This document shows, piece after piece, positions 49,430 through 58,040 of a stretch of 64,000 nt of DNA. Within the stretch, counting starts at the first letter, position 1; the number at the start of each line of letters is the position of its first letter. A model generated the notes under the pieces. The model worked only from the letters and a program-made list of their open reading frames with translations. It had not been told where the DNA came from and searched no databases. Made by a program: the position numbers and the translations under genes. This DNA comes from JALHNI01 sp031367405 (lineage in GTDB: Bacteria; Acidobacteriota; Terriglobia; Bryobacterales; Bryobacteraceae), in the NCBI GenBank assembly GCA_031367405.1, contig JANLPT010000361.1, positions 1 through 64,000 of the forward strand. The letters run 5' to 3'.

Positions 49430-49586
49430 ATGTATAGCGAGCCGGTTGTATTTCGGCTAGGCGCTCCAAAGCGGCACGCCGGCCGCCAGTAATAGTCGAG
49501 ACCTGCTGGCCCACTTGCGCCGCCGCCGGAAACTCGGCGCGCAAGTAACCCACTAAGTCGTCGCGACTCACAAAGTCACGCCGCAT
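49430..49586 (-). pseudogene. N-terminal stub of a photolyase-related FAD-domain protein
   Basis: The ATG at 49586 opens a frame reading MRRDFVSRDDLVGYLRAEFP, VSTITGGRRAALERLAEI and PARYT, which matches the start of photolyase/cryptochrome-related FAD-binding proteins (FVSREDLVxYLR...GGRxAALxRLAxIxPARY). After PARYT, near 49430, similarity ends; the frame continues with unrelated residues to a stop at 49350 inside the convergent hydrolase gene. More than 80% of such a protein is missing. The first codons overlap the end of the DUF2256 gene by 11 bp. Confidence 0.6.
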
Positions 49587-49731
49587 GCGCCGCCTTCTTA
49601 TGCCGCCGGCAGCGCTCACTGCAATAGCGCACTTGCTCCCAATCGCGTTCCCAACGTTTGCGCCAGACGAACGCCCGGGCACATACCAGGCAAACCTTCG
49701 CCGGCAGATTTCGCTTTTTCACACCGCGCAT
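49576..49731 (-). CDS. DUF2256 small zinc-finger-like protein
   Basis: A 51-aa basic protein read by eye on the reverse strand: starts MRGVKKRNLPAKVCLVCARA, continues FVWRKRWERDWEQVRYCS, and ends ERCRRHKKAAHAA. The CxxC...CxxxC cysteines (CLVC, CSERC) and the WRKRWERDWExVRYCSxRC signature are diagnostic of DUF2256. DUF2256 genes are often found beside photolyase/cryptochrome genes, and here the remains of one follow directly with an 11-bp overlap. Function unknown; the cysteines probably bind zinc. Confidence 0.85.
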   Translation of the reverse strand: MRGVKKRNLPAKVCLVCARAFVWRKRWERDWEQVRYCSERCRRHKKAAHAA

Positions 49732-49764
49732 GCCTACACGGATGCCGGGGCACCACCCACCGCG

Positions 49765-50601
49765 CTACCAAATCGAATCTTCGGCAATCACGGGAGCGGG
49801 AGGTGCGTCCACGCAAACGTTCAACACGGCGGGGGGCGGAAACAGAAACTTCAGCGCCATGGGCAAGCGATGGGCCCAGGCCCGCTCGCTGTGCGTGGCC
49901 CCCGCGTCTTCGAAATAAAACAGATCCTCGCCCTGCCGCCAGCCGCGCGCAACTAGTTCATCCCGCAGTTGACGCGTTTGCAAAACGGTTTGCGCATAGG
50001 CGCGACCTTCCCGGGTGCCCGTATCGAGCCACAGACGCGCGCGCCGGCGGTGGATGTTGGCCCGCAAGCGCCGCAGCATCATCTGGCGATCCCACCAGAT
50101 TGAAGGCGACATAAGAGCCAGCCGCCCAAAGACATGGGGCGCGCGAAAACCAAGGTAGAGCGAGACGAGCCCACCGAGCGAACTGCCGCCCATGGCGGTG
50201 TGGCAAGCGTCGGATTGCGTGCGAAACTCGTGGTCAATCCAGGGCTTCAGCTCTTCGATGATCAGGCGGCCATAGGCTTTGGCGAGTCCGCCGCGCTTGG
50301 TCCGCAAATCGACCGTGGGCGTGTATTCATCAATGCGCTGCGGGCCCGCGTGGTCAATTCCGACGATGATGAGCGGCTCGATCTCGCCCGCTTCGATCAT
50401 CGCGTCGACCGTCGATTGCACATGCCAGATTTCGCCCGGCACAAACGCCCGATGCTCCTCGAAGAGATTCTGGCCATCGTGGAGGTAGAGCACCGGATAG
50501 CGCGCGTCGCCCTCGTCATAGCCGTCGGGCGTGTAAATCGTAATCTGGCGTTCCGCCAAAAACTTCGACTTCCACCCCGGTATCGTGCATAACTTTCCCA
50601 A
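49765..50601 (-). CDS. Esterase of the enterochelin-esterase/putative-esterase family
   Basis: A 278-aa alpha/beta hydrolase: FLAERQITIYTPDGYDEG, YPVLYLHDGQNLFEEH, PLIIVGIDHAGPQRIDEY, nucleophile elbow MGGSSLGGLVSLYL, MSPSIWWDRQ and a C-terminal His in GATHSERAW. No signal peptide is evident, so it is likely cytoplasmic. The start is uncertain: the frame opens at a TTG (50601), and an in-frame ATG appears only later. It is divergent from ribH across 47 bp. Confidence 0.85.
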   Translation of the reverse strand: MGKLCTIPGWKSKFLAERQITIYTPDGYDEGDARYPVLYLHDGQNLFEEHRAFVPGEIWHVQSTVDAMIEAGEIEPLIIVGIDHAGPQRIDEYTPTVDLRTKRGGLAKAYGRLIIEELKPWIDHEFRTQSDACHTAMGGSSLGGLVSLYLGFRAPHVFGRLALMSPSIWWDRQMMLRRLRANIHRRRARLWLDTGTREGRAYAQTVLQTRQLRDELVARGWRQGEDLFYFEDAGATHSERAWAHRLPMALKFLFPPPAVLNVCVDAPPAPVIAEDSIW

Positions 50602-50648
50602 TACACCAGTGTAAATGCATAAGCTAAACTGAGAGCTACGTCCCCCTC

Positions 50649-51119
50649 ATGCATCCTAAAACTATCGAAGGCGAATTGAACGCCGCCGGCCTCCGCTTCG
50701 CCATCGTCGTGAGCCGTTTCAACAGCCTAATTACCGACCGTTTGCTGGACGGTGCCCTCGACACGCTCGCGCGCTCCGGTGCCCGCGCCGCCGACATTGA
50801 AATTGTGCGTGTGCCCGGCGCATATGAGATGCCGCTGGTAGTGCGCGAAATCGCGCGGCAGAATCGTCACGATGGCATCCTCGCGCTCGGCTGCGTCATC
50901 CGCGGCGACACGTCTCACTTCGATTACGTGGCCGGCGAGGCTGCCAAAACCGGGGCCGCCGCGCTCGATGCGGGCATCCCTGTCGCCTTCGGCGTCCTCA
51001 CCACCAATACGCTCGAACAAGCCCTGGACCGCGCCGGTGGCAAGGCCGGCAACAAAGGCGCCGACGCCGCTTCTACCGCCATTGAGATGGCGAACCTTTT
51101 GAAGAAGCTGCGCGCCTAA
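50649..51119 (+). CDS. ribH: 6,7-dimethyl-8-ribityllumazine synthase
   Basis: A 156-aa lumazine synthase of normal length. Conserved parts: FAIVVSRFNSLITDRLLDGA, VPGAYEMPLVV, LGCVIRGDTSHFDYV with the catalytic His, and PVAFGVLTTNTLEQALDRAG. It condenses the ribityl pyrimidine with dihydroxybutanone phosphate, the penultimate step of riboflavin synthesis. Its stop overlaps the nusB start by one base (TAATG), the common ribH-nusB pairing. No FMN riboswitch was seen in the 47 bp upstream. Confidence 0.95.
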   Translation: MHPKTIEGELNAAGLRFAIVVSRFNSLITDRLLDGALDTLARSGARAADIEIVRVPGAYEMPLVVREIARQNRHDGILALGCVIRGDTSHFDYVAGEAAKTGAAALDAGIPVAFGVLTTNTLEQALDRAGGKAGNKGADAASTAIEMANLLKKLRA

Positions 51120-51577
51120 TGCCCGGACGCAGTAAGTCACGCGAACGCGCGCTGCAAGTGCTTTTCTCTTGCGACATGCGCAAGCTCGACGTACACGAAG
51201 CGCTCGATGCCTTCTATTCCACCCTCTATTCGACGGAAGATCTGCCCGAAACGCGCCTGGAGCGCGATCGTTTTATGGAAGCGCTCGTTTACGGCACCAT
51301 CGACAAGCAAGCCACCATCGACGAAACCCTCACTAAGTACTCCCAAAATTGGCGCCTGGAGCGCATGCCCTCGGTGGACCGCAATATTCTACGCGTCGCC
51401 ACTTACGAACTGATGCGCGGCGAAAGCGCCAGCGCCATCGTGATTGACGAAGCCATTGAACTCGCGCGCCGCTTCTCGGGCGATGAGAGCATCGCCTTTG
51501 TCAACGGCGTGCTCGATGCGGTGGCCAAAAGTATTGAAGCCACTCAACCGGCCCCGCGCGCCGGGAAGGCAAAATGA
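51119..51577 (+). CDS. nusB: Transcription antitermination factor NusB
   Basis: A 152-aa all-helical RNA-binding protein: SRERALQVLFSCDMRKLDV, a long central helix, WRLERMPSVDRNILRVATYE, SAIVIDEAIELARRFSGDES and AFVNGVLDAVAKS are all typical. NusB binds the boxA RNA with S10 to support rRNA antitermination. It is coupled to ribH (one-base overlap) and to the MFS gene (4-bp ATGA overlap). Confidence 0.95.
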   Translation: MPGRSKSRERALQVLFSCDMRKLDVHEALDAFYSTLYSTEDLPETRLERDRFMEALVYGTIDKQATIDETLTKYSQNWRLERMPSVDRNILRVATYELMRGESASAIVIDEAIELARRFSGDESIAFVNGVLDAVAKSIEATQPAPRAGKAK

Positions 51578-52779
51578 ACAAACGCGCGGTCTCCACGGTG
51601 ACCGTCAGCCACCTGTTCCTCGACATTAGCCAAGGCGCGGTGCCCGCCATGGTGCCGTTTTTTGTTTCGGAACGCCACTATACTTACGCCGCTGCGGCCA
51701 GCTTGGTCTTCGCCGCCAATGTGGTCTCATCGGTCATCCAACCTTGGTTCGGCCACATCGCTGACCGTAAAAATTCGCCGTGGCTGTTGCCGGTGGGGCT
51801 CGTGCTCGGCGCGGTCGGATTGGCCCTCGCCGGCTGGTCATCCAGTTACCCGCTCGCCCTCGGCTCCATGATGCTCGCCGGTACCGGCATGGCCGCGTTT
51901 CATCCTGAAGCCGCGCGCCTCGTCATGCTTTCTGCCGGCCGGAAGCATGCCACGGGCATGAGTCTGTTTGCGGTGGGCGGCAATGCCGGCTTTGCGTTGG
52001 GCCCTTTTTTGGCCACGCAAGCCATGGTGAGTTATGGCTTGGGCGGCGTGGCGTGGCTGCTGGCACCAGCGATTTTGATGGCCACCTTGCTCTGCACGCA
52101 GTTAGGCTATCTGGAGCGGGTGGCACGTGAGCGGCAAGCGATCCGGCAGACCGCCGGCAGTGTGGGAGTCGATCGCTGGAGCGCCTTCTGGCGCTTGAGT
52201 GGCTGCGTGGCGGCGCGGTCAACTGTCTCGTTTGGCATTTACACTTTCCTGCCGATTTTTTGGATTGAAGTCTTGCATCAGTCGAAGTCGGCCGGCGGTA
52301 CGGCGCTTTCAATTCTGTTAGGCGCCGGTATTTTCGGTACGTTGCTGGGCGGCCAAATGGCTGATCGCTGGGGCCGCAAACGCGTCATCATCATCGCTTT
52401 CGCCTTGTTGAGTCCGACGATCTGGCTGCTGCAACAAGCTCGCGATATCACCGTGGCGACACTGTTACTCATTCCCCTCGGCATCGCGCTCTTTATCCAC
52501 TTCAGCGTGATGGTCGTCTTAGGGCAAGAGTATCTGCCTAACCGCATCGGCACCGCGTCCGGCATCACCATTGGCCTCGCGACCACCGTCGGCGGCGTGG
52601 CCTCGCCGTTACTCGGATGGCTGGCCGACCATTCGTCCTTGGAGCGTATGTTTCTGGCCGTATCGGCGATTCCATTAGCCGGCTTAGCGATCGCCCTCAC
52701 GTTGCCCGCTGCCGATACCCAGCGCCCATCCACCGAACGAGAGGAGATCGAGCAGATGGCTGCTCAGCAGAGCGAATGA
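51574..52779 (+). CDS. MFS transporter, fosmidomycin-resistance (Fsr)-like
   Basis: A 401-aa 12-helix transporter. The N-terminus HLFLDISQGAVPAMVPFFV and the first loop FGHIADRKNSPWLLP resemble the Fsr/YfnC branch of MFS exporters; the second half has GGQMADRWGRKRVIIIA. Helices are regular and the length normal. The substrate is unknown. It is translationally coupled to nusB upstream and to the ABC ATPase downstream (both ATGA overlaps), so it belongs to a five-gene run from ribH. Confidence 0.88.
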   Translation: MNKRAVSTVTVSHLFLDISQGAVPAMVPFFVSERHYTYAAAASLVFAANVVSSVIQPWFGHIADRKNSPWLLPVGLVLGAVGLALAGWSSSYPLALGSMMLAGTGMAAFHPEAARLVMLSAGRKHATGMSLFAVGGNAGFALGPFLATQAMVSYGLGGVAWLLAPAILMATLLCTQLGYLERVARERQAIRQTAGSVGVDRWSAFWRLSGCVAARSTVSFGIYTFLPIFWIEVLHQSKSAGGTALSILLGAGIFGTLLGGQMADRWGRKRVIIIAFALLSPTIWLLQQARDITVATLLLIPLGIALFIHFSVMVVLGQEYLPNRIGTASGITIGLATTVGGVASPLLGWLADHSSLERMFLAVSAIPLAGLAIALTLPAADTQRPSTEREEIEQMAAQQSE

Positions 52780-53519
52780 TCAAAGCCCGCAAACTTACGA
52801 AGACTTACGGCGACCACATCGCGGTCGATGCGCTTGACCTCGATATTAGCCGCGGGAGTATCTGCGCCTTTCTAGGGCCCAACGGTGCCGGTAAATCCAC
52901 GGCCGTGAAAATGCTCACTGGTTTACTTACTCCTACCAGCGGCTCGGCTACCGTCGCCGGGATCGATTGTTCACCCGCCACGCCCGCTTTGTCGCGCGCC
53001 GTGGGCGTGTTGCCGGAGAGCCTGGCTCTTTTCGATTCATTAACCGTGGAAGAGCATCTCACTTTAACGGGATCTGTCTACGGCATTAGTCAGAGCGAGA
53101 CGGAGCGGCGCTCGGCGGAGTTACTCAGTGCGCTGGCGCTTGAACATGGGCGGCGCACGTTTCTCGACGAATGCTCCTACGGCATGCGGAAGAAGACGGC
53201 GCTCGCCATGGCTTTGCTGCCGAACCCGCCCGTCCTGTTTCTCGATGAGCCATTCGAAGGGCTTGATCCGGTGGTCTCGCGCACCATTCGCGACTTACTG
53301 GTGGAAATTGCGCCGCGCGGCGTCACCGTCTTTCTTACTTCGCATATCTTGTCGATTGTCGAAGAGATTGCGACTCATGTGATGATGATCCGCGCCGGTA
53401 AACTGGTTTTCGATTCGCGCCGCGACGGGCTTACCCGGCCATTGGAATCGATTTACTTTGACTTAGTAGAGGCACCACGCGCCGGGGATTGGTCATGGCT
53501 CGGCTCGCCTCAATCCTAG
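52776..53519 (+). CDS. ABC transporter ATP-binding protein
   Basis: A 247-aa ATPase of the drug/export type. Walker A LGPNGAGKST, Q-loop VGVLPESLALFDSLTVEEHL, a degenerate signature (DECSYGMRKKTALAMAL; SYGMR replaces LSGGQ), Walker B PVLFLDEPFEGLDP and H-switch LTSHILS. The start is the ATG overlapping the MFS stop; the longer frame from 52617 lies within the MFS gene. It pairs with the membrane protein gene that overlaps it by 25 bp. Confidence 0.92.
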   Translation: MIKARKLTKTYGDHIAVDALDLDISRGSICAFLGPNGAGKSTAVKMLTGLLTPTSGSATVAGIDCSPATPALSRAVGVLPESLALFDSLTVEEHLTLTGSVYGISQSETERRSAELLSALALEHGRRTFLDECSYGMRKKTALAMALLPNPPVLFLDEPFEGLDPVVSRTIRDLLVEIAPRGVTVFLTSHILSIVEEIATHVMMIRAGKLVFDSRRDGLTRPLESIYFDLVEAPRAGDWSWLGSPQS

Positions 53520-54529
53520 TTATTCTGGCGAAACTGAGTTGGCGCGATCTGCGCCGCTTTAATTCGCTGGGCACCAATAATTTCTTTATCTTTGCCATGT
53601 TCATCTTCGCGATGCAACCGGCCAATGCTTTTCTACCGCTAGTGCTCGGGCTGATTCTGCTGTTTCCCTTAAGCGCCGATCCGCTCAGCCGCATCCCGGC
53701 TGACCGGTTGGGCCACTGGCCACTCAGCCGCATGGAGCGGATTGCTTTGCGGGCCGGAAGTCTGCTGATGAGCCCGATCGCCTGGATCACCCTCGGCCTG
53801 ATGGCTTGGGGAGTCCGCAGCCAGGCGAAATCGTTCGATCTCGGCTGGCGCTTTCTGGCCCTCGGCGCCGGCATCGCTTTCCTCACTTACATTCTCACCA
53901 CCATCCCGGAGCGCTTGCCGCAATTGAACCTGATGCGCCTCGTTACCGTGCCCCACCATCCGCTGGGGGGCCTGGCCGCCAAGAACACCCGCGAGTTATT
54001 CGGCGTGCTGGATCTTTACCTCGCGCTCGTCCTGGCGCTCACGGCCACCGCCTTTCGTTTCTTCGGCAAAAACATTGACGGGGAAGCCTTCTTCGGGGTC
54101 AGCCTGTTAGTGGTACTCGCGTTCAGCACCATGGCGCAATCGCTGCTCGCGCTCGATGGGCCGTCCGGCTTGGTGCGCTATCAGTTAATGCCATTGCGCG
54201 GTTGGCAGATCTTACTCGCCAAGGACTTGCCCTTACTGGCCATCGCCGTCGTCTTTACCAGTGCGCTGGCACCCCTGCCCGCCTTGGCCGGCATGCTGGC
54301 CGCGCTCGCCGTGGGCCATCATCCGTCAGTGGTGAAGCCGCGCCAGCAAAAGCGGTGGCGCTTCGCGGCCGGTGCCTCCCTGGAGACGAGCATCTTACAA
54401 ATTGTGATGATGCTCGGAGCCGGCACGGTCGTCCATCGCGTCGACGAGCGCTTGATCGCCGTCGCCGCCACGGCTTGGGCCATCTCGCTCAGTTTCTACG
54501 GCTACGTCCTCGACCGCGATCGCGGCTAG
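53495..54529 (+). CDS. ABC transporter membrane protein
   Basis: A 344-aa polytopic protein with about eight hydrophobic segments (for example FFIFAMFIFAMQPANAFLPL, FLALGAGIAFLTYILTTIP and LLAIAVVFTSALAPLPALAG). It has no classic permease motif but overlaps the ATPase gene by 25 bp, which identifies it as the partner. The ATG at 53495 is preferred to a TTG two codons upstream. Substrate unknown. A family A repeat begins 22 bp after its stop. Confidence 0.8.
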   Translation: MARLASILVILAKLSWRDLRRFNSLGTNNFFIFAMFIFAMQPANAFLPLVLGLILLFPLSADPLSRIPADRLGHWPLSRMERIALRAGSLLMSPIAWITLGLMAWGVRSQAKSFDLGWRFLALGAGIAFLTYILTTIPERLPQLNLMRLVTVPHHPLGGLAAKNTRELFGVLDLYLALVLALTATAFRFFGKNIDGEAFFGVSLLVVLAFSTMAQSLLALDGPSGLVRYQLMPLRGWQILLAKDLPLLAIAVVFTSALAPLPALAGMLAALAVGHHPSVVKPRQQKRWRFAAGASLETSILQIVMMLGAGTVVHRVDERLIAVAATAWAISLSFYGYVLDRDRG

Positions 54530-54550
54530 GCGCAGTTTACCAGCAAAACA

Positions 54551-54574
54551 GAACCCCGGCCGTCAGCGAGGGGA
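54551..54574. repeat. Half copy of palindromic repeat family A
   Basis: GAACCCCGGCCGTCAGCGAG plus GGGA matches the right arm of the family A palindrome. It lies between the convergent ABC permease and JAMM genes, 22 bp after the permease stop. Confidence 0.5.
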
Positions 54575-54600
54575 TATTCGCAGCAAACTAAACCGGCATT

Positions 54601-55020
54601 CTACAAGTAAGTCAGCGCTTCTGGCGCTGCCAAGGTTTGATCGGCGTCCGGCAAGAAACTGTTAGCGTGGTGAAACCGGCCTTGCCGCACACTGAGCACC
54701 ACGAAGCTATACCAGGGGCAGCTATGCTCCAGGTCGGTCTTGGAGAAGTAAGCATCGCAATCGGGGTGCGAATGGAAGATACCAATCACCGTGAGCTTCT
54801 GTTCACGAGCCTCGCGCTCGATGCGCAGTAAATCCGCCGGCCGGATCTCGTAGCGATCTTCCTGGCCGCCCTCATAAGCATTGTCGACGGCGCGGGCGAT
54901 CGTTACCAACTTATGATCGCCCTGCGCCGTCCCTAACATGACGCCGCAGCACTCGCGCGGATAAGTGGCTTCGGCGTGGCTCACCATCACTCGCCACGCC
55001 TCGCCTTCAATGGTTAGCAT
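54601..55020 (-). CDS. M67 (JAMM/MPN+) family metallopeptidase
   Basis: A 139-aa single-domain JAMM protease. The zinc-site motif is complete: an upstream Glu in RECCGVMLG, then HSHPDCDAYFSKTD (His-x-His, Ser and Asp in the canonical spacing). Bacterial M67 enzymes cleave after the Gly-Gly of ubiquitin-like sulfur carriers or process related fusions. No sulfur-carrier or E1-like gene is adjacent, but a MoaD-MoaE fusion with internal Gly-Gly is 33 kb away in this window. It is downstream of the TonB receptor gene on the same strand, 22 bp apart. Confidence 0.9.
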   Translation of the reverse strand: MLTIEGEAWRVMVSHAEATYPRECCGVMLGTAQGDHKLVTIARAVDNAYEGGQEDRYEIRPADLLRIEREAREQKLTVIGIFHSHPDCDAYFSKTDLEHSCPWYSFVVLSVRQGRFHHANSFLPDADQTLAAPEALTYL

Positions 55021-55042
55021 ACATATTCAAACGGTCAGAATA

Positions 55043-58000
55043 CTAGAAAGTAATCCGGGCCGCAATTTGTAAGATACGCGGATCGGCCGTGGCATTGGCC
55101 GCCTGAAAGTTAGTCGTCGGCGTAAATACGCGCGTCGTAGCGTTGTAGTTATAGGGCACGAGTTGGAGCGCCGTGAAGTTCGTATGGTTAAAGCTGTTGA
55201 ACGCCTCACCCATAATCCTCAGCTTCACTCTTTCGCCCGCCAGTGGAATGTCCTTGGATACGCGCATATCGATCGAGAAGAATCCCGGGCCTTCGATCGT
55301 GTTCCGCCCAAAGCCGGGCGAACGATCGCTAAAGCGATTGCCGTCGTTATTCAAATCGACATTCGAGCGTGCCGAGAAGTAACGGCCCGATTGCGAAGTG
55401 GAGATGCCCGAAACCTGCCAACCGCCCAGGACGTGCTTCATCACCGGGTTCGCATTTTTGAAGTAATTCAAATCCCAAACGCCCGAAAAGACGAAGCGGA
55501 AAGGAACGTGGGCATCGCCTAACGCCCGGTCGGAGTTAGGCAGCAGCGTATCGAAGGCCACCTTGGCATCGTCGCCGCCGTTGTTCGGCACCACCGAGGT
55601 TTGGTCAGGCAAGGTATCGATCACTTTCGACCACGTGTAACTCGCCAGGAACTGGAAGTTCTGCGCATAGCGCTTGGTGATTTGGATAAAGCCCGCATGA
55701 TAGATGGAGTCGCCGCCCGAATCGTCCAGCGTAACGCGGCCGAAGTTCGGATTGGGGCGCGTGTTCGGCCTACGCCCGACTTGTACCGGGCCGTTGCCGT
55801 TGGTAAAAGTAGCCGTCGTGTACTGCAGCGGGAAATGGTTGATGTCGCGGGCGCGGGTGAGGTGTTCGCCCCGGACGCCGAGGTAGCCGAATGTGATCGC
55901 CGTGTCGCGGCTCAATTGCAATTCATAGTTAAGATTAAATTGATGGCTAAGCGGCTGCACATAGTCCGGAGCGACGACATAGATATCGGGCGTACGCAGC
56001 AGCGCGGGCGGCGCGGCCAGGATGGCGGGGTAGCGCGGAATCAACGCGGCCTGCGCCGGGATGCCCCCGTTCAACGAGTAAGTCTGCACTTGGATGCCAT
56101 TCTGCGAATGCGCCGTCCCCAATAAGATGGAGGCCGTGCGGCCGTAGAACATGCCGTAGCCGCCACGCACTACTTGTTTGCCCTCTTTGTCGACCCGGTA
56201 AGCAAACCCGAACCGGCCCGCCAGGTTATTGGTGTCGCGGTTGAATCGAGACGTGTCGAGCTTCGCTGCGGCGAGACCCGGATCAGGATTCTTCACCGGG
56301 TTTTGCGCGTAAGTGAACAAGTCGTAGCGTCCGCCGTAAGTCAAGGTCAGGCGGTCGGTTAAGCGCCATTGATCCTGGGCGAAGAAAGCGACTTCATTAG
56401 CATTGGGATAAGTGGTGGCCCCGTTCGTGCCGGCACCGGCGAAGCCTTGCGTAAATGAGGAGGGGCGGCGATTCGCAAAATCGATTAAGGTATCGAAGAT
56501 AAACGCGCCGCTAAAGTTGCCGGGGAACAGGTTGGCAATCCGCTCAAAGTTGAAGTCCCCGCCCACCTTGTAACTGTGCTTGCCGCGCGCCAGCGATACC
56601 GCGTTAATGATCTGATACTTCTTCGAGTTGGTATAACGGGGCGAAAAGCTATTGCGCCCGATCGAGAGCAGCGTGGTGCCGCTTTGACGGATTTGCGCTT
56701 CGGGGTCAGCTGAATTCGCCTCGCCCGGCGCGTCGTCGCGCAGGTAGATGAAGCGCGAATCCCACACGGTAGTAGCGCCAAAGATCTTCGTATAATTCAC
56801 TGCCAGATTGTCAGTAGTGTTCTTCGAGTTGCCGGTATGCTCGGCCGCGGATTGATTGCCGCCGTTCTCGAAGTTACGCCCCGTGAAACGGTGCAAATTA
56901 TAACGGACACTCAGCGTCTGCGTAGAGGAGAGGTTGTAATCGATCTTGGCCGTATGAATGTTATTCACCAAGCCGGTGGTGTAGGGATTCTGGTACTTAC
57001 GCAGGTCCTGCGCGGTTTGTTGTGAGACAGCGTCGGCCGGGATGGTGACGTTGGGCGGGAAGAAAACCGCATTGGGCAAAGTGTTGCGTTGGCCATCGTA
57101 ATTGTAGAAGAAGAAAAGCTTATTTTTCTTGATGGGCCCACCGATGTTGCCGCCAAACTGATTAAAGTGATATGGCTGGCGGACCCGCCCGGCGGCGTTA
57201 TTAAAGAAAGTATTCGCATTCATCGCCTTGTCGCGAAAGAACCAAAAGGCCGTGCCGTGCAAAGCGTTCGTACCGGACTTGGTTACCACATTGATGACGC
57301 CACCGCCCGCGCGCCCGATTTCCGGAGCGTAACCGTTCGTATTTACCTGAAATTCCTGCACGGCATCCTGCGAGAAGGTGTAAGGATTGCGGGTGCCGGC
57401 GCGGCCAGACGATTGGCCAAAAAACAAGTTATTCGAGTCGCCGCCGTCGATCAGGAGGGAGTTAGCCGTGCCGCGTTGCCCGCCGAAGCTGAGGTCGCCG
57501 CCCCGTGGATCGCGCACGACTCCGGGAGTGAGCACCGTGAAATCGAGAAAGTTACGGCCGTTGATGGGCAAGTCACGCACCGCGCGTTCATTCACTGCCG
57601 TGGCGGTATTGGCCCGCGTCGTTTCCACCAGTGGCAAGTCGGTATTGACATCGACCGAGGCCGTGGATGAAGTAACTTGTAATTTCAAATCCAAATTGGC
57701 TTGCGAGCCTACCACAAGAGGCAGATTATCCAGCTTCAGCGTCGTGAAGCCCGCTTGCTGCACTTCCACGTTGTAAGTGCCGACGGGTAGCCGCACAAAA
57801 GTGAAGAAGCCGGCATCGGTGGTGGTGAGCGAGCGGACTAGCCCGGTCGCCACGTTGGAGGCGGTGACCTTGGCCCCTGTGACGACAGCGCCACTAGGGT
57901 CAGTTACAGTACCGGAGAGAGAAGCGCTTCCGATTTCGGACTGCGCGAAAGCAAGCGAGGAGAGAGCCAGGAAAAGGGTAAGAACCCGGGAAAGCAGCAT
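55043..58000 (-). CDS. Oar-like TonB-dependent receptor with carboxypeptidase-regulatory domain
   Basis: A 985-aa outer-membrane protein. A signal peptide (MLLSRVLTLFLALSSLAFAQ) is followed by a CarboxypepD_reg-like domain (SLSGTVTDPSGAVVTGAKVT, FTFVRLPVGTYNVEVQQAGF), a plug (DLPINGRNFLDFTVLTPGVV, INVVTKSGTNALHG) and a long beta-barrel ending IAARITF with a terminal Phe. No clear TonB box is seen. This group is strongly expanded in Solibacter-type Acidobacteria and is thought to import oligosaccharides or bind adhesins. No cognate SusD is nearby. Confidence 0.92.
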   Translation of the reverse strand: MLLSRVLTLFLALSSLAFAQSEIGSASLSGTVTDPSGAVVTGAKVTASNVATGLVRSLTTTDAGFFTFVRLPVGTYNVEVQQAGFTTLKLDNLPLVVGSQANLDLKLQVTSSTASVDVNTDLPLVETTRANTATAVNERAVRDLPINGRNFLDFTVLTPGVVRDPRGGDLSFGGQRGTANSLLIDGGDSNNLFFGQSSGRAGTRNPYTFSQDAVQEFQVNTNGYAPEIGRAGGGVINVVTKSGTNALHGTAFWFFRDKAMNANTFFNNAAGRVRQPYHFNQFGGNIGGPIKKNKLFFFYNYDGQRNTLPNAVFFPPNVTIPADAVSQQTAQDLRKYQNPYTTGLVNNIHTAKIDYNLSSTQTLSVRYNLHRFTGRNFENGGNQSAAEHTGNSKNTTDNLAVNYTKIFGATTVWDSRFIYLRDDAPGEANSADPEAQIRQSGTTLLSIGRNSFSPRYTNSKKYQIINAVSLARGKHSYKVGGDFNFERIANLFPGNFSGAFIFDTLIDFANRRPSSFTQGFAGAGTNGATTYPNANEVAFFAQDQWRLTDRLTLTYGGRYDLFTYAQNPVKNPDPGLAAAKLDTSRFNRDTNNLAGRFGFAYRVDKEGKQVVRGGYGMFYGRTASILLGTAHSQNGIQVQTYSLNGGIPAQAALIPRYPAILAAPPALLRTPDIYVVAPDYVQPLSHQFNLNYELQLSRDTAITFGYLGVRGEHLTRARDINHFPLQYTTATFTNGNGPVQVGRRPNTRPNPNFGRVTLDDSGGDSIYHAGFIQITKRYAQNFQFLASYTWSKVIDTLPDQTSVVPNNGGDDAKVAFDTLLPNSDRALGDAHVPFRFVFSGVWDLNYFKNANPVMKHVLGGWQVSGISTSQSGRYFSARSNVDLNNDGNRFSDRSPGFGRNTIEGPGFFSIDMRVSKDIPLAGERVKLRIMGEAFNSFNHTNFTALQLVPYNYNATTRVFTPTTNFQAANATADPRILQIAARITF

Positions 58001-58040
58001 ACTTCAGCATATCAGTTGAGCGTTTGCAGTTGCATAAATG

